Assembly (NCBI RefSeq): GCF_003939025.1
Contig: NZ_RQIH01000027.1
Span: 1 to 64,000, forward strand
Direction of reading: 5' to 3'
Length of the DNA: 64,000 nt
Origin: Rhizobium sophoriradicis
GTDB taxonomy: Bacteria; Pseudomonadota; Alphaproteobacteria; Rhizobiales; Rhizobiaceae
This document shows, in pieces, positions 42,327 through 51,370 of the stretch. Each line of letters opens with the position of its first letter. Position 1 is the first letter of the stretch. The position numbers and the translations under genes are program-made. The notes under the pieces were generated by a model that did not search any database, was not told the origin of the DNA, and was given only the letters and a program-made list of their open reading frames with translations.

Positions 42327-42677
42327 CTATTTTCGCAGGATTTTCTCCATCGCCCTGCCCTTGGCGAGTTCGTCGATCAGTTTGTCCAGGTAGCGGATTT
42401 CCCGCATGGTCGTTTCCTGGACCTCTTCCACGCGGACGCCGCAGATCACGCCCGTGATCGACGATCGGCAGGGATTCATCTCAGGTGCTTGCGCAAAGAA
42501 ATCCTCGAAATTGGTCTTCCTCGCCAACTGGTCGTCCAGGCTCTCTCGGCTATAGCCCGTCAGCCAGCAGATGATTTCGTCGACTTCCGCCTTCGTGCGT
42601 CCCTTCTTCTCCGCCTTGGCGACATAGTGGGGATAGACGCTCGCGACGCCGACCGAATAGATGCGATGCTTCGTCAT
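42327..42677 (-). CDS. DUF2200 family protein
   Basis: A 116-residue protein: MTKHRIYSVGVASVYPHYVA, then GRTKAEVDEIICWLTGYS, typical of DUF2200. GGAGGA lies 3-4 bases before the ATG at 42677. These proteins have a small mixed fold related to DUF1801-type proteins, with no known role. Neighbours give no hint. Confidence 0.82.
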   Translation of the reverse strand: MTKHRIYSVGVASVYPHYVAKAEKKGRTKAEVDEIICWLTGYSRESLDDQLARKTNFEDFFAQAPEMNPCRSSITGVICGVRVEEVQETTMREIRYLDKLIDELAKGRAMEKILRK

Positions 42678-42907
42678 GCGTCCTCCGAGCCGATGGCCGA
42701 CAATGAGCAACCCTCCTGCGGCGGGGCGCAGGGAACTTGGCTCATGGACGCAAACTCTACAGCGCCGCCGGCCATGACCGCAATTGGCGCAATCCAGCCG
42801 AAGCCACTGGTCTGCTGTCGGCCCAGAGCGGCCATGCTTCGATTACGCGCGGATGTGGACAATGAACTTGGGGCAGCCGGACGGTTCGTACGATCGTTTC
42901 GCCCGGC

Positions 42908-43099
42908 CTACGGAAGTTCGATCTCGCCGTCCACCACGTGGTTGAGGCCGGTGCCTTCCGCCGTTAGCGTCATGCGGACCTTCAACGTATTGCCGCCGAC
43001 CTGCCCCTTGCGCACCGTCTCCTCGATCTTGCGCTGCGACGTGACGCCGACTTCCTTCAGGAACTTGCGGATCGACATGTTGAAGGCGTCTTCGCTCAT
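42908..43099 (-). CDS. DUF6494-type small protein
   Basis: A 63-residue protein: MSEDAFNMSIRKFLKEVGVT and SQRKIEETVRKGQVGGNTLK. This is a small alphaproteobacterial family (DUF6494 as I recall it) of unknown role. AGGAG lies 7 bases before the ATG. Confidence 0.7.
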   Translation of the reverse strand: MSEDAFNMSIRKFLKEVGVTSQRKIEETVRKGQVGGNTLKVRMTLTAEGTGLNHVVDGEIELP

Positions 43100-43459
43100 G
43101 GCGGAACTCCTCTATGTGCGGAAGGGATTGTAATGGAAGGTAAATCGTCAAGGAAGCAGCAACGACGCCCTATGCCCCAGAATCTGACGCGAAAAATTTC
43201 GGCCACTAGCTCCGCGTTAGGGGCCGCTTCGGGTCGAGACGCGGCATTTGCGATATCTGTGGCAAGGTGGCAGCGACAGATGACCGCTCCCAGCCCATTG
43301 CCGCCGGCAGCATTGGCAGTCGGTCGGTGGTGTCTCTGACCTCATTTCTGCTAAAGCTGGGGAGTATCGCCCGCGATGTCACCAACTGCCGAAGTGTGAA
43401 GGGCGCAACGGGCTGATGGGCCTCTCGCTCATTGGACCTCTTGAAGGAGGAGCGCTGGG
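43100..43459. other. Intergenic stretch, nothing recognised
   Basis: About 360 bases between divergent genes. It holds the promoters of the small DUF6494-like gene and of the methyltransferase. I see no repeat or gene. Confidence 0.5.
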
Positions 43460-44086
43460 ATGAGCACCGACCGGGATACTGTGCGGTCCTATGATGCGGT
43501 CGCGGCGGAGTACGCTGCCGAGGCCGCGGTGATGCCCGAATGGGTCGCGACAGAGATCGATGTGTTCGTGACCGAGCTGGGTGGCTCGGGCAGAGTGCTG
43601 GAGATCGGAAGCGGCGGCGGGCGAGATGCACTTGAGCTTGAGAAGCGGGGCATCAGCGTCCGGCGCACCGACATTTCGAAGGGTTTCGTCGAACTGCTGC
43701 GCGAAAGTGGCTTCAAGGCCGACCTGTTGGACCCGCTGACCGATGACCTGGCCGACCCGCAGCGTCCCGGCATGCCGTATGACGGGATCTGGGCCTGTGC
43801 CTGCCTCATTCATGTCGCGCGCGATGATTTCGGCACGGTGCTTGGACGGCTTGCCGAAGCGACCCGGACCGGTGGCCGACTGCACGTCTCGGTCAGGGAG
43901 GGTGACGGCGAGGATCTATCCACACACGGCAGTGCTGCAGCACCCCGGCGCTACGTCGAAACGTACTGGCGCGAGCCTGCCCTGCGGTCGGCACTCACAG
44001 ACGCCGACTGGATTGTCAGCGATGTAATTCCGTACGTCGGAAAACCCCATGATCGGTGGCTGAGCGTTCGGGCGAATCGGGCCTGA
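43460..44086 (+). CDS. Class I SAM-dependent methyltransferase
   Basis: A 208-residue cytosolic enzyme. VLEIGSGGGRDALELEKRG is SAM motif I, and RRTDISKGFVELLR carries the acidic ribose-binding residue. YDGIWACACLIHVARDDF is motif IV. AGGAGG lies 9 bases before the ATG. It stands alone, and its small-molecule substrate is unknown. Confidence 0.85.
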   Translation: MSTDRDTVRSYDAVAAEYAAEAAVMPEWVATEIDVFVTELGGSGRVLEIGSGGGRDALELEKRGISVRRTDISKGFVELLRESGFKADLLDPLTDDLADPQRPGMPYDGIWACACLIHVARDDFGTVLGRLAEATRTGGRLHVSVREGDGEDLSTHGSAAAPRRYVETYWREPALRSALTDADWIVSDVIPYVGKPHDRWLSVRANRA

Positions 44087-44415
44087 GGCAAACAGAACTT
44101 CTGGGAATGGCCGGTTGTGGCGCGACCATGAACTCGAGGTAATCACCGGACTGTCGGCTTCCCGGCGAAGGCAAGATCGCCACTGTGGCGACATGCGGAC
44201 GCATTGCTGACCTTGCGTTCCAGGCGAAGGAATGGCCACCCCTCGTCGGACCTCGGCACCCTCTTCACGTGTTGTTGATCGCGATCTCGCATCGGCTGGT
44301 TGCACCGCACACTTTTTGCTGTTCTTTTCGCACCTGCGAACAACTCGCTTCTGTAACCCGCCGGACGAGAGACATTCCTCCCAGTCCGACGTCCGGCCAG
44401 AAAGAGGATCCGAAC
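44087..44415. other. Intergenic stretch before the carbonic anhydrase gene
   Basis: About 330 bases with no supported gene. It carries the promoter of the carbonic anhydrase/SulP pair. Several frames read into the next gene without a start. Confidence 0.5.
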
Positions 44416-45120
44416 ATGGGTGATCTCCTGAAAGGTATCTCCAGTTTTCGCGGCGCGGTTTTTCCCAACCAGTCGGCGCTTTATCGCAAGCTGGCGCGGG
44501 AAGGCCAGCAACCACAGGCTCTGATGATATCCTGCGCCGACAGCCGGGTGATGCCCGAAACCATCACGCAGGCCGGTCCCGGCGATCTCTTCGTCTGCCG
44601 CAATGCCGGCAATATCGTTCCGCCTTTCTCGACCCTCAACGGCGGCGTATCTTCCGCTATCGAATATGCGATCCTGGCGCTTGGCGTCAGCGACATCGTC
44701 GTCTGCGGCCATTCGGATTGCGGAGCAATGAAGGGCCTGTGCCATCCAGAGCTGCTCGAACCGATGCCCAATGTCGCAGCCTGGCTGCGCCACAGCCACG
44801 CCGCCCATTCGATCGTCTGCCGGGCCTATCCGGACGACCTTTCCGAAAGTGATCGCGTGCGCGCAGTGGCGATGGAAAACGTCGTCGTTCAGCTCGATCA
44901 CCTGAAGACGCATCCTTCCGTGGCCGCGAAACTCGCCACCAGCGAGATCACCCTGCATGGCTGGTTCTTCGACATCGAGACCGGCGAAGTCCAGGTCTAT
45001 GACGGGGCGAAAGCGACCTTCACCGTGCCGCAGGAGGGAGAGCCGCTGCCGGTTGCGGTGACCGGCCGCGATCGGCCGCATGTCATGCCGCAAATCGCAG
45101 CAATGCTTGCCGCGGAGTAG
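44416..45120 (+). CDS. Beta-class carbonic anhydrase
   Basis: A 234-residue enzyme that interconverts carbon dioxide and bicarbonate. The zinc ligands are Cys40 (ISCADSR), His99 and Cys102 (VCGHSDCGAMKG), with the Asp42/Arg44 dyad. LFVCRNAGNIVPP is the conserved loop. AGAGGATC precedes the ATG. It ends four bases before the SulP transporter gene, so the two form a bicarbonate supply unit. Confidence 0.9.
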   Translation: MGDLLKGISSFRGAVFPNQSALYRKLAREGQQPQALMISCADSRVMPETITQAGPGDLFVCRNAGNIVPPFSTLNGGVSSAIEYAILALGVSDIVVCGHSDCGAMKGLCHPELLEPMPNVAAWLRHSHAAHSIVCRAYPDDLSESDRVRAVAMENVVVQLDHLKTHPSVAAKLATSEITLHGWFFDIETGEVQVYDGAKATFTVPQEGEPLPVAVTGRDRPHVMPQIAAMLAAE

Positions 45121-45124
45121 CGCC

Positions 45125-46654
45125 ATGACAGCAATCAGCTCCGCCTTTTCGCGCGACCTCGCCTCGTCGCTGGTCGTCTTTCTCGTCGCCATCCCACTGT
45201 GCCTGGGGATCGCCATCGCCTCCGGCGTGCCGGCGTCGATGGGCCTGATCTCCGGCATCATCGGCGGCATCGTCGTCGGCGTCCTGTCGGGCTCGCCGCT
45301 GCAGGTCTCCGGGCCTGCCGCCGGACTTGCCGTCATCGTCTTCGGCTTCGTCGAGGAATACGGCGTCGCCATGCTCGCCCCCGTCCTGATCGCCGTCGGT
45401 TTCCTGCAGATCGCCGGCGGGTTCCTGCGGGTCGGCTCCTGGTTCCGGGCAATCTCGCCGGCCGTCGTTCACGGCATGCTCGCCGGCATCGGGATCCTGA
45501 TCATTTTGGGGCAGATTCATGTGCTGATGGATGCCAAGCCCGCTGCCGGCGGGATGGAGAACGTCGCGGCGATGGAGGACAGTCTCGCCCGTCTTTGGGG
45601 AACTGGCCTGACGAGCCAGGCAACCGCTTTGAAGGTCGGCCTCATATCCCTGCTGGCAATGGTGTGCTGGGAGAAGTGCCGCCCGAAATCGCTGGCGCTG
45701 GTTCCGGGAGCGCTGGTCGGTGTCGCGGCGGCGACGGTACTTGCCGCCGCGTTGCAATTGCCGATCGCGCGCGTCGAAGTCCCCACCTCGCTCGTCGACA
45801 GCATCACACTGCCGACCGCGGAAAACTTCGCCCGGTTGCTGGAGCCCGGCGTCATTCTCATGGCGGTGATGATTGCCGTCATCGCGAGTGCCGAAACCCT
45901 TCTCTCGGCCGCCGCCGTCGACCGGATGCATGACGGCGTGCGCACCCGGTTCAACAAGGAACTGTTTGCCCAGGGCGTCGGCAACGGGCTCTGCGGCCTG
46001 CTCGGCGGATTGCCGATCACCGGCGTCATCGTCCGTTCCTCGGCCAACATTCAGGCCAGCGCACGCACGCGGGCCTCCGCCATCTTCCACGGGATCTGGA
46101 TATTGGCCCTGGTGGCGCTGGCGCCAAGCCTGTTGACCCTGGTTCCCTTGTCGGCCCTCGCCGCGGTTCTGCTCGTCACCGGATGGCGGTTGATCAGCCT
46201 GCGCCATGTCAGACACCTGTTCGAGCATCATGGACTGGTTCCGGTCGGCATCTGGGCGGTGACCGTCGCCATGGTCGTCCTGCAGGACCTGCTGGTCGGC
46301 GTGGCACTCGGCCTGGCGCTGTCGATCATCGAGATCGTGCCCTACCTCAGGCGCAAACTCGCGATCAGACACGCCGAGATAGACGAGGAAATCCATGTCC
46401 GGCTCGGCGGCGCAGCCACCTGCAAGGATGTGCCCGTTCTGCTCAACACGCTCGAGCAGCTGCCCGAGGGCCGCAAGGTCAAGATTGTCGGCGAGGACCT
46501 CCATTACATGGATCACACCAGCGCCGAAACCATCAGCGAATGGCTACGACGCGAGGCAAGGGCCGGTCGGGCCATTGAAATCCATCCGCCGCCGGCGGCA
46601 CGCCACCCCCGCCTGACACCGCTGTTTCAGCGTTTTGCGACCGAAGTCGCCTGA
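45125..46654 (+). CDS. SulP-family anion/bicarbonate transporter with STAS domain
   Basis: A 509-residue inner-membrane protein. Its first ~390 residues hold about ten to twelve spans (LVVFLVAIPLCLGIAIASGV, GLISGIIGGIVVGVL). The last ~100 form a STAS domain (RKVKIVGEDLHYMDHTSAET). It starts four bases after the carbonic anhydrase gene, so bicarbonate is the likely anion, taken up with sodium as in BicA, though sulfate cannot be ruled out. No fused anhydrase domain is present; here the two are separate genes. Confidence 0.87.
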   Translation: MTAISSAFSRDLASSLVVFLVAIPLCLGIAIASGVPASMGLISGIIGGIVVGVLSGSPLQVSGPAAGLAVIVFGFVEEYGVAMLAPVLIAVGFLQIAGGFLRVGSWFRAISPAVVHGMLAGIGILIILGQIHVLMDAKPAAGGMENVAAMEDSLARLWGTGLTSQATALKVGLISLLAMVCWEKCRPKSLALVPGALVGVAAATVLAAALQLPIARVEVPTSLVDSITLPTAENFARLLEPGVILMAVMIAVIASAETLLSAAAVDRMHDGVRTRFNKELFAQGVGNGLCGLLGGLPITGVIVRSSANIQASARTRASAIFHGIWILALVALAPSLLTLVPLSALAAVLLVTGWRLISLRHVRHLFEHHGLVPVGIWAVTVAMVVLQDLLVGVALGLALSIIEIVPYLRRKLAIRHAEIDEEIHVRLGGAATCKDVPVLLNTLEQLPEGRKVKIVGEDLHYMDHTSAETISEWLRREARAGRAIEIHPPPAARHPRLTPLFQRFATEVA

Positions 46655-46661
46655 TAGAGAC

Positions 46662-46688
46662 TGGGGAGGGCAACCGCCGCCCTCCCCA
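46662..46688 (+). terminator. Convergent-gene hairpin terminator
   Basis: TGGGGAGGGC (46662-46671) pairs perfectly with GCCCTCCCCA (46679-46688), 10 bp with a 7-base loop, just after the SulP stop and before the end of the converging SLC13 gene. No long T-tract follows on either strand, but the symmetrical stem could serve both. Confidence 0.7.
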
Positions 46689-46741
46689 ATCCACTTCCTG
46701 TCCCTCAGGTTTCAAACCGACCGCGGCCACCGCCCCAGCGG

Positions 46742-48514
46742 CTATCTCACCGGCCAGACAACGAGCAGCGTCGGCACGCTGACCAGGATGATCAATGCCG
46801 ACAGCGGCAGGCCGAGACGCGGGTAGTCGGAAAACTTGTAGCCGCCGGGTCCGAAGACCAGCGTGTTGCATTGATGGCCGACCGGGGTCAGGAAGTCGCA
46901 GCCGGCGCCAATTGCCACCGCCATCAGGAAGGCTTCCGGTCTGAAGCCGAGGCTGGTCGCAAAGCTCGCGGCGATCGGTGCCATGACGAGAACGGTCGCG
47001 GCATTGTTGAGAAAGGGTGTAACAGCCATGGCGCTGACCAGGATCAGGCCGAGCGCCCCCCATGCCGGTAGATTCATTGCCACCGCACCCAGCCAGCCGG
47101 CGATCAGGTCGCTGCCGCCGGAGGTGCGCAGGGAATCCGAGACGGGAATGAGGGCGGCAAGCATCACCAGGATCGGCCCGTCGACCGCTTTATAGAAATC
47201 CGTCAGCGGAATGGCGCGGAAGACGACCATGCCCAGCGCCGCTGCGAAGAAAGCCACCGGAACCGGCGCGAGGCCAATGGCGGTCGTTGCCATGGCGAGG
47301 GTCAGCATCAGAAGCGGAATGAAGGCACGGCGCCGGGTGCCGAGCATCACCTCCCGCTGGGCGAGCGGCAACAGGCCAAAATCCTGTAGCAGTGCGGCCA
47401 GGCTTGCCCGGCTGCCCTGCAGCAGCAGGACATCGCCGACGCCGAGGGTCAAGCTGCCCAACCGTTCCTTGAGGCGTTCGCCGCGCCGGCTGATCGCCAG
47501 AATGTTGACCCCGCGCGTGTAGGAAAGCGCCAGCTCCTTGGCCGAAAGACCGGCGAGGGAGGAGTCCTGGCTGACGATCGCCTCAAGCGAAATAATATGC
47601 GTGTCCGGTTGACCCTCTTTCGTCAGCGGCTTGCCGGACAGCTTCAATTTGCCTTGTGATACGATGCGGTCCATTGCCGCCGAGGGACCTTCCAGCATTA
47701 CAATATCGTCGGAGCGGAGCGTGAGATCAGGAAAGGGCGCCATCCTGGTGCCGCCGCGCAGGACGGCCGTGGCGATGACCTCGCCATCGCCGAGCTTCAC
47801 GAGGTCGCTCAGTGCCCGCTCCAGCAGCGGCGACTGGCCGGTGATTGCGACTTCGCTGGTGTAATTCTTGATCTCGACGACATCTTCGATGGCGTGGTCC
47901 TGCTTGGTGCGGCTCGGCACCAGCCAGTGGAAGAACAACAGAAAGGTAATGCCGACGACGGTCAGGATGGCGCCTGTCGGCGTGAAGTCGAACATGGTGA
48001 AGGATTCTCCCGTCATCTCGTGGCGAAGCCGCGATACGACGATGTTCGGCGACGTGCCGACCTGCGTCATCAGTCCGCCGAGCAGGGCAGCGAAGGACAT
48101 CGGCATCAGGTATTTCGAGGGAGAAGCGCCGGATTTCCTGGCGAACTGAAAGGCGACAGGCATCATGATGGCGAGCGCACCGATATTCTTGATGAACGCC
48201 GAAAGCAAGGCCACGGCGATCATCAGGAGCGCGAGCTGGGTATGAAGCGTGTTCAGGTTCGGGAAAAACCGCTTGATCGCGACATCGACGATGCCCGAGC
48301 GGGCCACGCCGGCGCTGACGATCAGGGCGCTGCCGACGATGATGACAATGTCATCCGAAAAGCCGGAAAAGGCCTTTTCCGGCGGGACGATCCCCGTCAC
48401 GACCGCCAGAACCAGCGCGCAACAGGCGACGACATCATAGCGGAAGCGATCCCAGATAAAGACCGCCATCATGAGCCCGATGACAGAAAATGCGATGATC
48501 TGCTGTGTCGTCAT
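46742..48514 (-). CDS. SLC13-family (DASS) anion permease with TrkA-C domains
   Basis: A 590-residue inner-membrane protein with about ten to eleven spans split by two RCK/TrkA-C domains (about 200-390: LGDGEVIATAVLRGG, then GVGDVLLLQGSRASL). FIKNIGALAIMMPVAF and TPFLNNAATVLVMAPIA carry the paired NxA/NT-type motifs. GGLMTQVGTSPNIVVSRLRH is also typical. It transports sulfate, dicarboxylates or similar anions with sodium. Start ATG 48514 has a weak site. It converges on the SulP gene. Confidence 0.87.
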   Translation of the reverse strand: MTTQQIIAFSVIGLMMAVFIWDRFRYDVVACCALVLAVVTGIVPPEKAFSGFSDDIVIIVGSALIVSAGVARSGIVDVAIKRFFPNLNTLHTQLALLMIAVALLSAFIKNIGALAIMMPVAFQFARKSGASPSKYLMPMSFAALLGGLMTQVGTSPNIVVSRLRHEMTGESFTMFDFTPTGAILTVVGITFLLFFHWLVPSRTKQDHAIEDVVEIKNYTSEVAITGQSPLLERALSDLVKLGDGEVIATAVLRGGTRMAPFPDLTLRSDDIVMLEGPSAAMDRIVSQGKLKLSGKPLTKEGQPDTHIISLEAIVSQDSSLAGLSAKELALSYTRGVNILAISRRGERLKERLGSLTLGVGDVLLLQGSRASLAALLQDFGLLPLAQREVMLGTRRRAFIPLLMLTLAMATTAIGLAPVPVAFFAAALGMVVFRAIPLTDFYKAVDGPILVMLAALIPVSDSLRTSGGSDLIAGWLGAVAMNLPAWGALGLILVSAMAVTPFLNNAATVLVMAPIAASFATSLGFRPEAFLMAVAIGAGCDFLTPVGHQCNTLVFGPGGYKFSDYPRLGLPLSALIILVSVPTLLVVWPVR

Positions 48515-48785
48515 GCGGACCTGGAAAGCGGCTGGGATGTCGCCGACAACCGAGCGGAAGAAGATAGTCGGGGAACGTCGTTTGCCTGCGCAAGTTCCCT
48601 GCCGTCATGATCAACCTCCTGACGGCTCACAGCTGGCTGGCGGTTGGGTCCCGTCGACTCCTGCTCCTCAGCGATGGTTTGGGTCTCCATCAGCAACAAG
48701 TCGGCATGTCGAGCATATGCGACAGGCGCGACGGCCTAATGACGACTGCGCCCGAAACTGGATCGGGACGCAGATCGCAAAAGTT

Positions 48786-49181
48786 TCAGCTTCCGACCGG
48801 CTGGGAGGCCGCATACGGCGATGGCTTTGCTCGTGCGGCATTTTGGGTCGTGAAAGACACGACAAGGACGCCCAGACCGAGGAGTGCCGGAACGGATCCG
48901 GCGTAGTCGGACGCGTTCAGATGAGCCGATAGCGCCAGCAGCAGGTGAAACAACATTCCGGAGTAGGCGAGATCGCTCAGTCCGACACTGATGCGGGAAA
49001 GAATCGCCGCCACTCCGAGCAGTTTGACCGTAATCAGGAGCGGCACCAGATAGCCAGGAAAGCCAAGCTGACCCAACAGTTGTCGCACCGTGTCGCCTTG
49101 GGTGAGATAGAAGGTGGCGGACATAAGGTACAACGCCGAAAGAAGCGCGGTGCTGATCCAATAAATGTATTTGCGGGTCAT
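48786..49181 (-). CDS. DoxX-like membrane protein
   Basis: A 131-residue protein with four spans: YIYWISTALLSALYLMSATF, YLVPLLITVKLLGVAAIL, LAYSGMLFHLLLALSAHL and a last. This matches the DoxX-like/DUF2127-type family. GAGGAG lies about 11 bases before the ATG. It starts 16 bases after the NmrA gene, so the two form an operon, a pairing often seen beside HxlR regulators. Role in redox stress or membrane protein assembly is inference. Confidence 0.8.
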   Translation of the reverse strand: MTRKYIYWISTALLSALYLMSATFYLTQGDTVRQLLGQLGFPGYLVPLLITVKLLGVAAILSRISVGLSDLAYSGMLFHLLLALSAHLNASDYAGSVPALLGLGVLVVSFTTQNAARAKPSPYAASQPVGS

Positions 49182-49197
49182 GTTTACGCGGTTCTCC

Positions 49198-50046
49198 TCA
49201 GGACTTCGTTGCCGCGAACACGTTGCGGAAAGAGACAGGCGCACGGCCCGACAGCCGCTCGACATCATGTGTAAGCACATCAAAGTGTCCTTCGACAAAG
49301 GTCTTCTTGATGTCCATGATGGCATTGACAACAAGATCGGGCAGCCCGGCCTGGCCTAAGCCGCCACGCAGTTGCTCCTCGGTAATCGAGGCAAACACGA
49401 TGGCCTTGCCAAGTGCCTCTGAAGCAACGGCGGCGACGTCATGCCCTGTTAGCGCATCTGGTCCCGTCAGATTGTAGATCGCGCCCGCGTGACCTTCGCA
49501 CAATACGGCTCCTGCTGTCGCTGCGGCCACGTCGTTGCGCGAGACATAGGCGACGCGATCTTCGCCAAGTCCAGCGAGCATTCCTTGGCTCTGTGACATC
49601 ATGACCTCGTCGATCATGGACTGTGCAAAGTAATTCATGCGCAGGATCGTCCAGTGTGGAGCTGACCTGATCAGATGCTGTTCGGCTGTCCAGTAGGACT
49701 CGCCGAGTGCAGGAATGGCAGCCTCGCGTGTGCCTGCCGCCGACAGCAGGACGATATGCTGCACACCTGACTTCACGGCCACGTCGATGGCGGACTTGAG
49801 CTGTGCACCGCGCACGCCCGGACGTAGGTCTGCGCTTGGGATCAGCACCAGACGGTCGAGCCCGGCATAGGCGTCCTGAAGCGTCTCTGGCTGGTCATAG
49901 TCACCCTTGCGAGCCTCGACCCCGCTACCTGCCTTCTCCGGCGAGCGGGAAATGGCGACGATTTGGTGGCCGCCTCCGCGTGAGCTGAGTTCTTCGATGA
50001 TGGCCGCACCCAGTTTCCCACTTGCGCCGTTGATGCCGATCTTCAT
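49198..50046 (-). CDS. NmrA-family NAD(P)-binding oxidoreductase
   Basis: A 282-residue Rossmann protein similar to quinone oxidoreductase 2 (QOR2/YtfG). GINGASGKLGAAIIEEL (3-19) is the nucleotide loop, and HIVLLSAAGTREAAIP and WTILRMNYFAQS follow. GAGGACG precedes the ATG. It is divergent from the HxlR regulator with about 125 bases between, the known pattern for QorR/qor2-like redox sensing. It probably reduces quinones or senses NADPH. Confidence 0.87.
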   Translation of the reverse strand: MKIGINGASGKLGAAIIEELSSRGGGHQIVAISRSPEKAGSGVEARKGDYDQPETLQDAYAGLDRLVLIPSADLRPGVRGAQLKSAIDVAVKSGVQHIVLLSAAGTREAAIPALGESYWTAEQHLIRSAPHWTILRMNYFAQSMIDEVMMSQSQGMLAGLGEDRVAYVSRNDVAAATAGAVLCEGHAGAIYNLTGPDALTGHDVAAVASEALGKAIVFASITEEQLRGGLGQAGLPDLVVNAIMDIKKTFVEGHFDVLTHDVERLSGRAPVSFRNVFAATKS

Positions 50047-50075
50047 GTCGTCGTCCTCTTCTGTTAACGAACAAA

Positions 50076-50109
50076 ATGTACGTGACGATATGATCGATAT
50101 CGGGTACAT
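50076..50109. promoter_or_regulatory. Candidate HxlR operator between divergent genes
   Basis: ATGTAC (50076-50081) and GTACAT (50104-50109) form an inverted repeat of two half sites 28 bases apart centre to centre. They sit midway between the NmrA and HxlR start codons. HxlR-family regulators bind as dimers to such TAC/GTA half sites. Confidence 0.45.
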
Positions 50110-50172
50110 GCACAAGAATGCACACGAAAGTGCGCCACGCACAGGGATGTGCGTGCCTCGATGGAGTTGCCA

Positions 50173-50562
50173 ATGAACACCGCCGCCGCCACGCAGGCCG
50201 GGGACTTGCCTGCGAGCGAAGATCACAACAACTGCCGTGCGCTCGGCCAGATTCTTGATCGCATTGGCGACAAGTGGACCATCATGGTTGTCGGAGTGCT
50301 GTCACGGGGACCGTTGCGCTTCAACCAGATGATGCGCGAGATCGGCGGCGTGTCTCACCGGATGCTGACCCTCACTCTCCGCAGTCTTGAGCGCGATGGA
50401 TTGGTGTCGCGCACGGCCTATGCCACCATCCCGCCGAAGGTGGAATATGCTCTCACCGACGCCGGGCGTTCGCTGATCGAGCCATTGCGAGTACTCAGCG
50501 ATTGGGCAATCGACAATCGCCCTGTGATCGAGAAGGCTCGGGCGGACTTCGACAACCGCTAG
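50173..50562 (+). CDS. HxlR-family transcriptional regulator
   Basis: A 129-residue winged-helix regulator: NCRALGQILDRIGDKWTIMV, RFNQMMREIGGVSHRMLTLT and LRSLERDGLVSRTAY make up the wHTH. Cys21 in the first helix is in the position used for redox sensing by YodB/HypR-type members. GGAG lies 7 bases before the ATG at 50173. Divergent from the NmrA/DoxX operon, which it should control. Confidence 0.88.
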   Translation: MNTAAATQAGDLPASEDHNNCRALGQILDRIGDKWTIMVVGVLSRGPLRFNQMMREIGGVSHRMLTLTLRSLERDGLVSRTAYATIPPKVEYALTDAGRSLIEPLRVLSDWAIDNRPVIEKARADFDNR

Positions 50563-50571
50563 AGCTTTTCC

Positions 50572-50692
50572 AGCTTAGCTTGAAGCATTCTGCCGGAGCA
50601 GATTTCGTCGGGGCAGAGGCAATTGGCGACGGGCATACCTCCAGGTACGTCCGAGCCGGTCGCCTCTGATCATGGCGGAAACATGCCCGGCC
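50572..50692 (-). repeat. RIME-like rhizobial repeat, copy 2 (inverted)
   Basis: The reverse complement of this segment matches 42159-42293, including GATCAGAGGCGACCGGCTCG and TGCTCCGGCAGAATGCTTCA. It begins just after the HxlR stop. It does not code here. Confidence 0.7.
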
Positions 50693-50789
50693 CTCCGGCC
50701 GCACCGCTTCGCCGTGGCGAAGCGATCAGTGCGTCCGGCGATTGTCAGTCTTGCAGATTTGCCGGGCAATCTGCGGGAGGGGCGCCGAG

Positions 50790-50865
50790 GCGGATGGCTG
50801 TAGCGCAACCGCCATGTTCAATGATCCCCGCGCCATTTCGGTGCTTCATTCCGCCGGCAGCGGCA
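50790..50865 (+). pseudogene. 75-bp remnant of a nitrilase-fold gene
   Basis: The bases match about 60525-60600 of the nitrilase gene at 60405-61388 (codons for RMAVAQ ... FDDPR ... ALHSAG) with a one-base deletion and several changes. No other part of the gene is near. It lies between a repeat and the 3' end of the GFA gene, on the same strand as its parent-like gene. Confidence 0.7.
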
Positions 50866-50869
50866 GGTC

Positions 50870-51370
50870 TCAGCCGTCACGCCCCCTCACCGCCCAGGAA
50901 GCAGTATCGTGATCGGGGTGCTGGTTGTTACTCGCCTTGATCGCCGCCGCCCAGTCGGCGCCGTTGGTTTCGGTCGCACCGGTATTTTCCAGGCCGGTGA
51001 TCGTATCGAACCACGTCACCATGTTTTCGGTGCAGGTGTTGGCCAGCGGCGGGAAGGCGTTGGGATCGTCAAGCGAACCGATCAACAGGTTGGTGCGGCC
51101 GTTCTCCAGGTGATGGAAAAACAAGGGCGTGCCGCAATTGGCGCAGAAGCCGCGCTCGACAAGCTCCGAGCTCTTCCAGACGCTCGGCTTGCCGCGTGTC
51201 CAGGTCAGCGCATCATCGGGCGCGGCGACGAGCGCGGCAAAGATGCTGCCCGAGGCTTTCTGGCACATGCGGCAATGGCAGAGATGCGAATTGTCGAACA
51301 TGACGCTTGCGTGGTAGCGCACGGCGCCGCACTGGCAGCCGCCGCTCACTTCCCTCTCGATCCGCTGCAT
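50870..51370 (-). CDS. GFA-family (CENP-V/GFA) zinc protein
   Basis: A 166-residue protein. Zinc-binding cysteines lie at CQCG (12-15), CHCRMC (31-36) and FCANCGTP. SGSIFAALVAAPDDALTWTR is typical. Members include a glutathione-dependent formaldehyde-activating enzyme, but most have no proven activity. GGAG lies about 6 bases before the ATG at 51370. Stands alone, divergent from the RTX gene. Confidence 0.85.
   Translation of the reverse strand: MQRIEREVSGGCQCGAVRYHASVMFDNSHLCHCRMCQKASGSIFAALVAAPDDALTWTRGKPSVWKSSELVERGFCANCGTPLFFHHLENGRTNLLIGSLDDPNAFPPLANTCTENMVTWFDTITGLENTGATETNGADWAAAIKASNNQHPDHDTASWAVRGRDG

Noticed and set aside
45083..46516. A 477-codon antisense frame opposite the SulP gene
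   Set aside because: GC-rich codon use makes long antisense frames. The plus-strand SulP gene has full domain structure and operon context.
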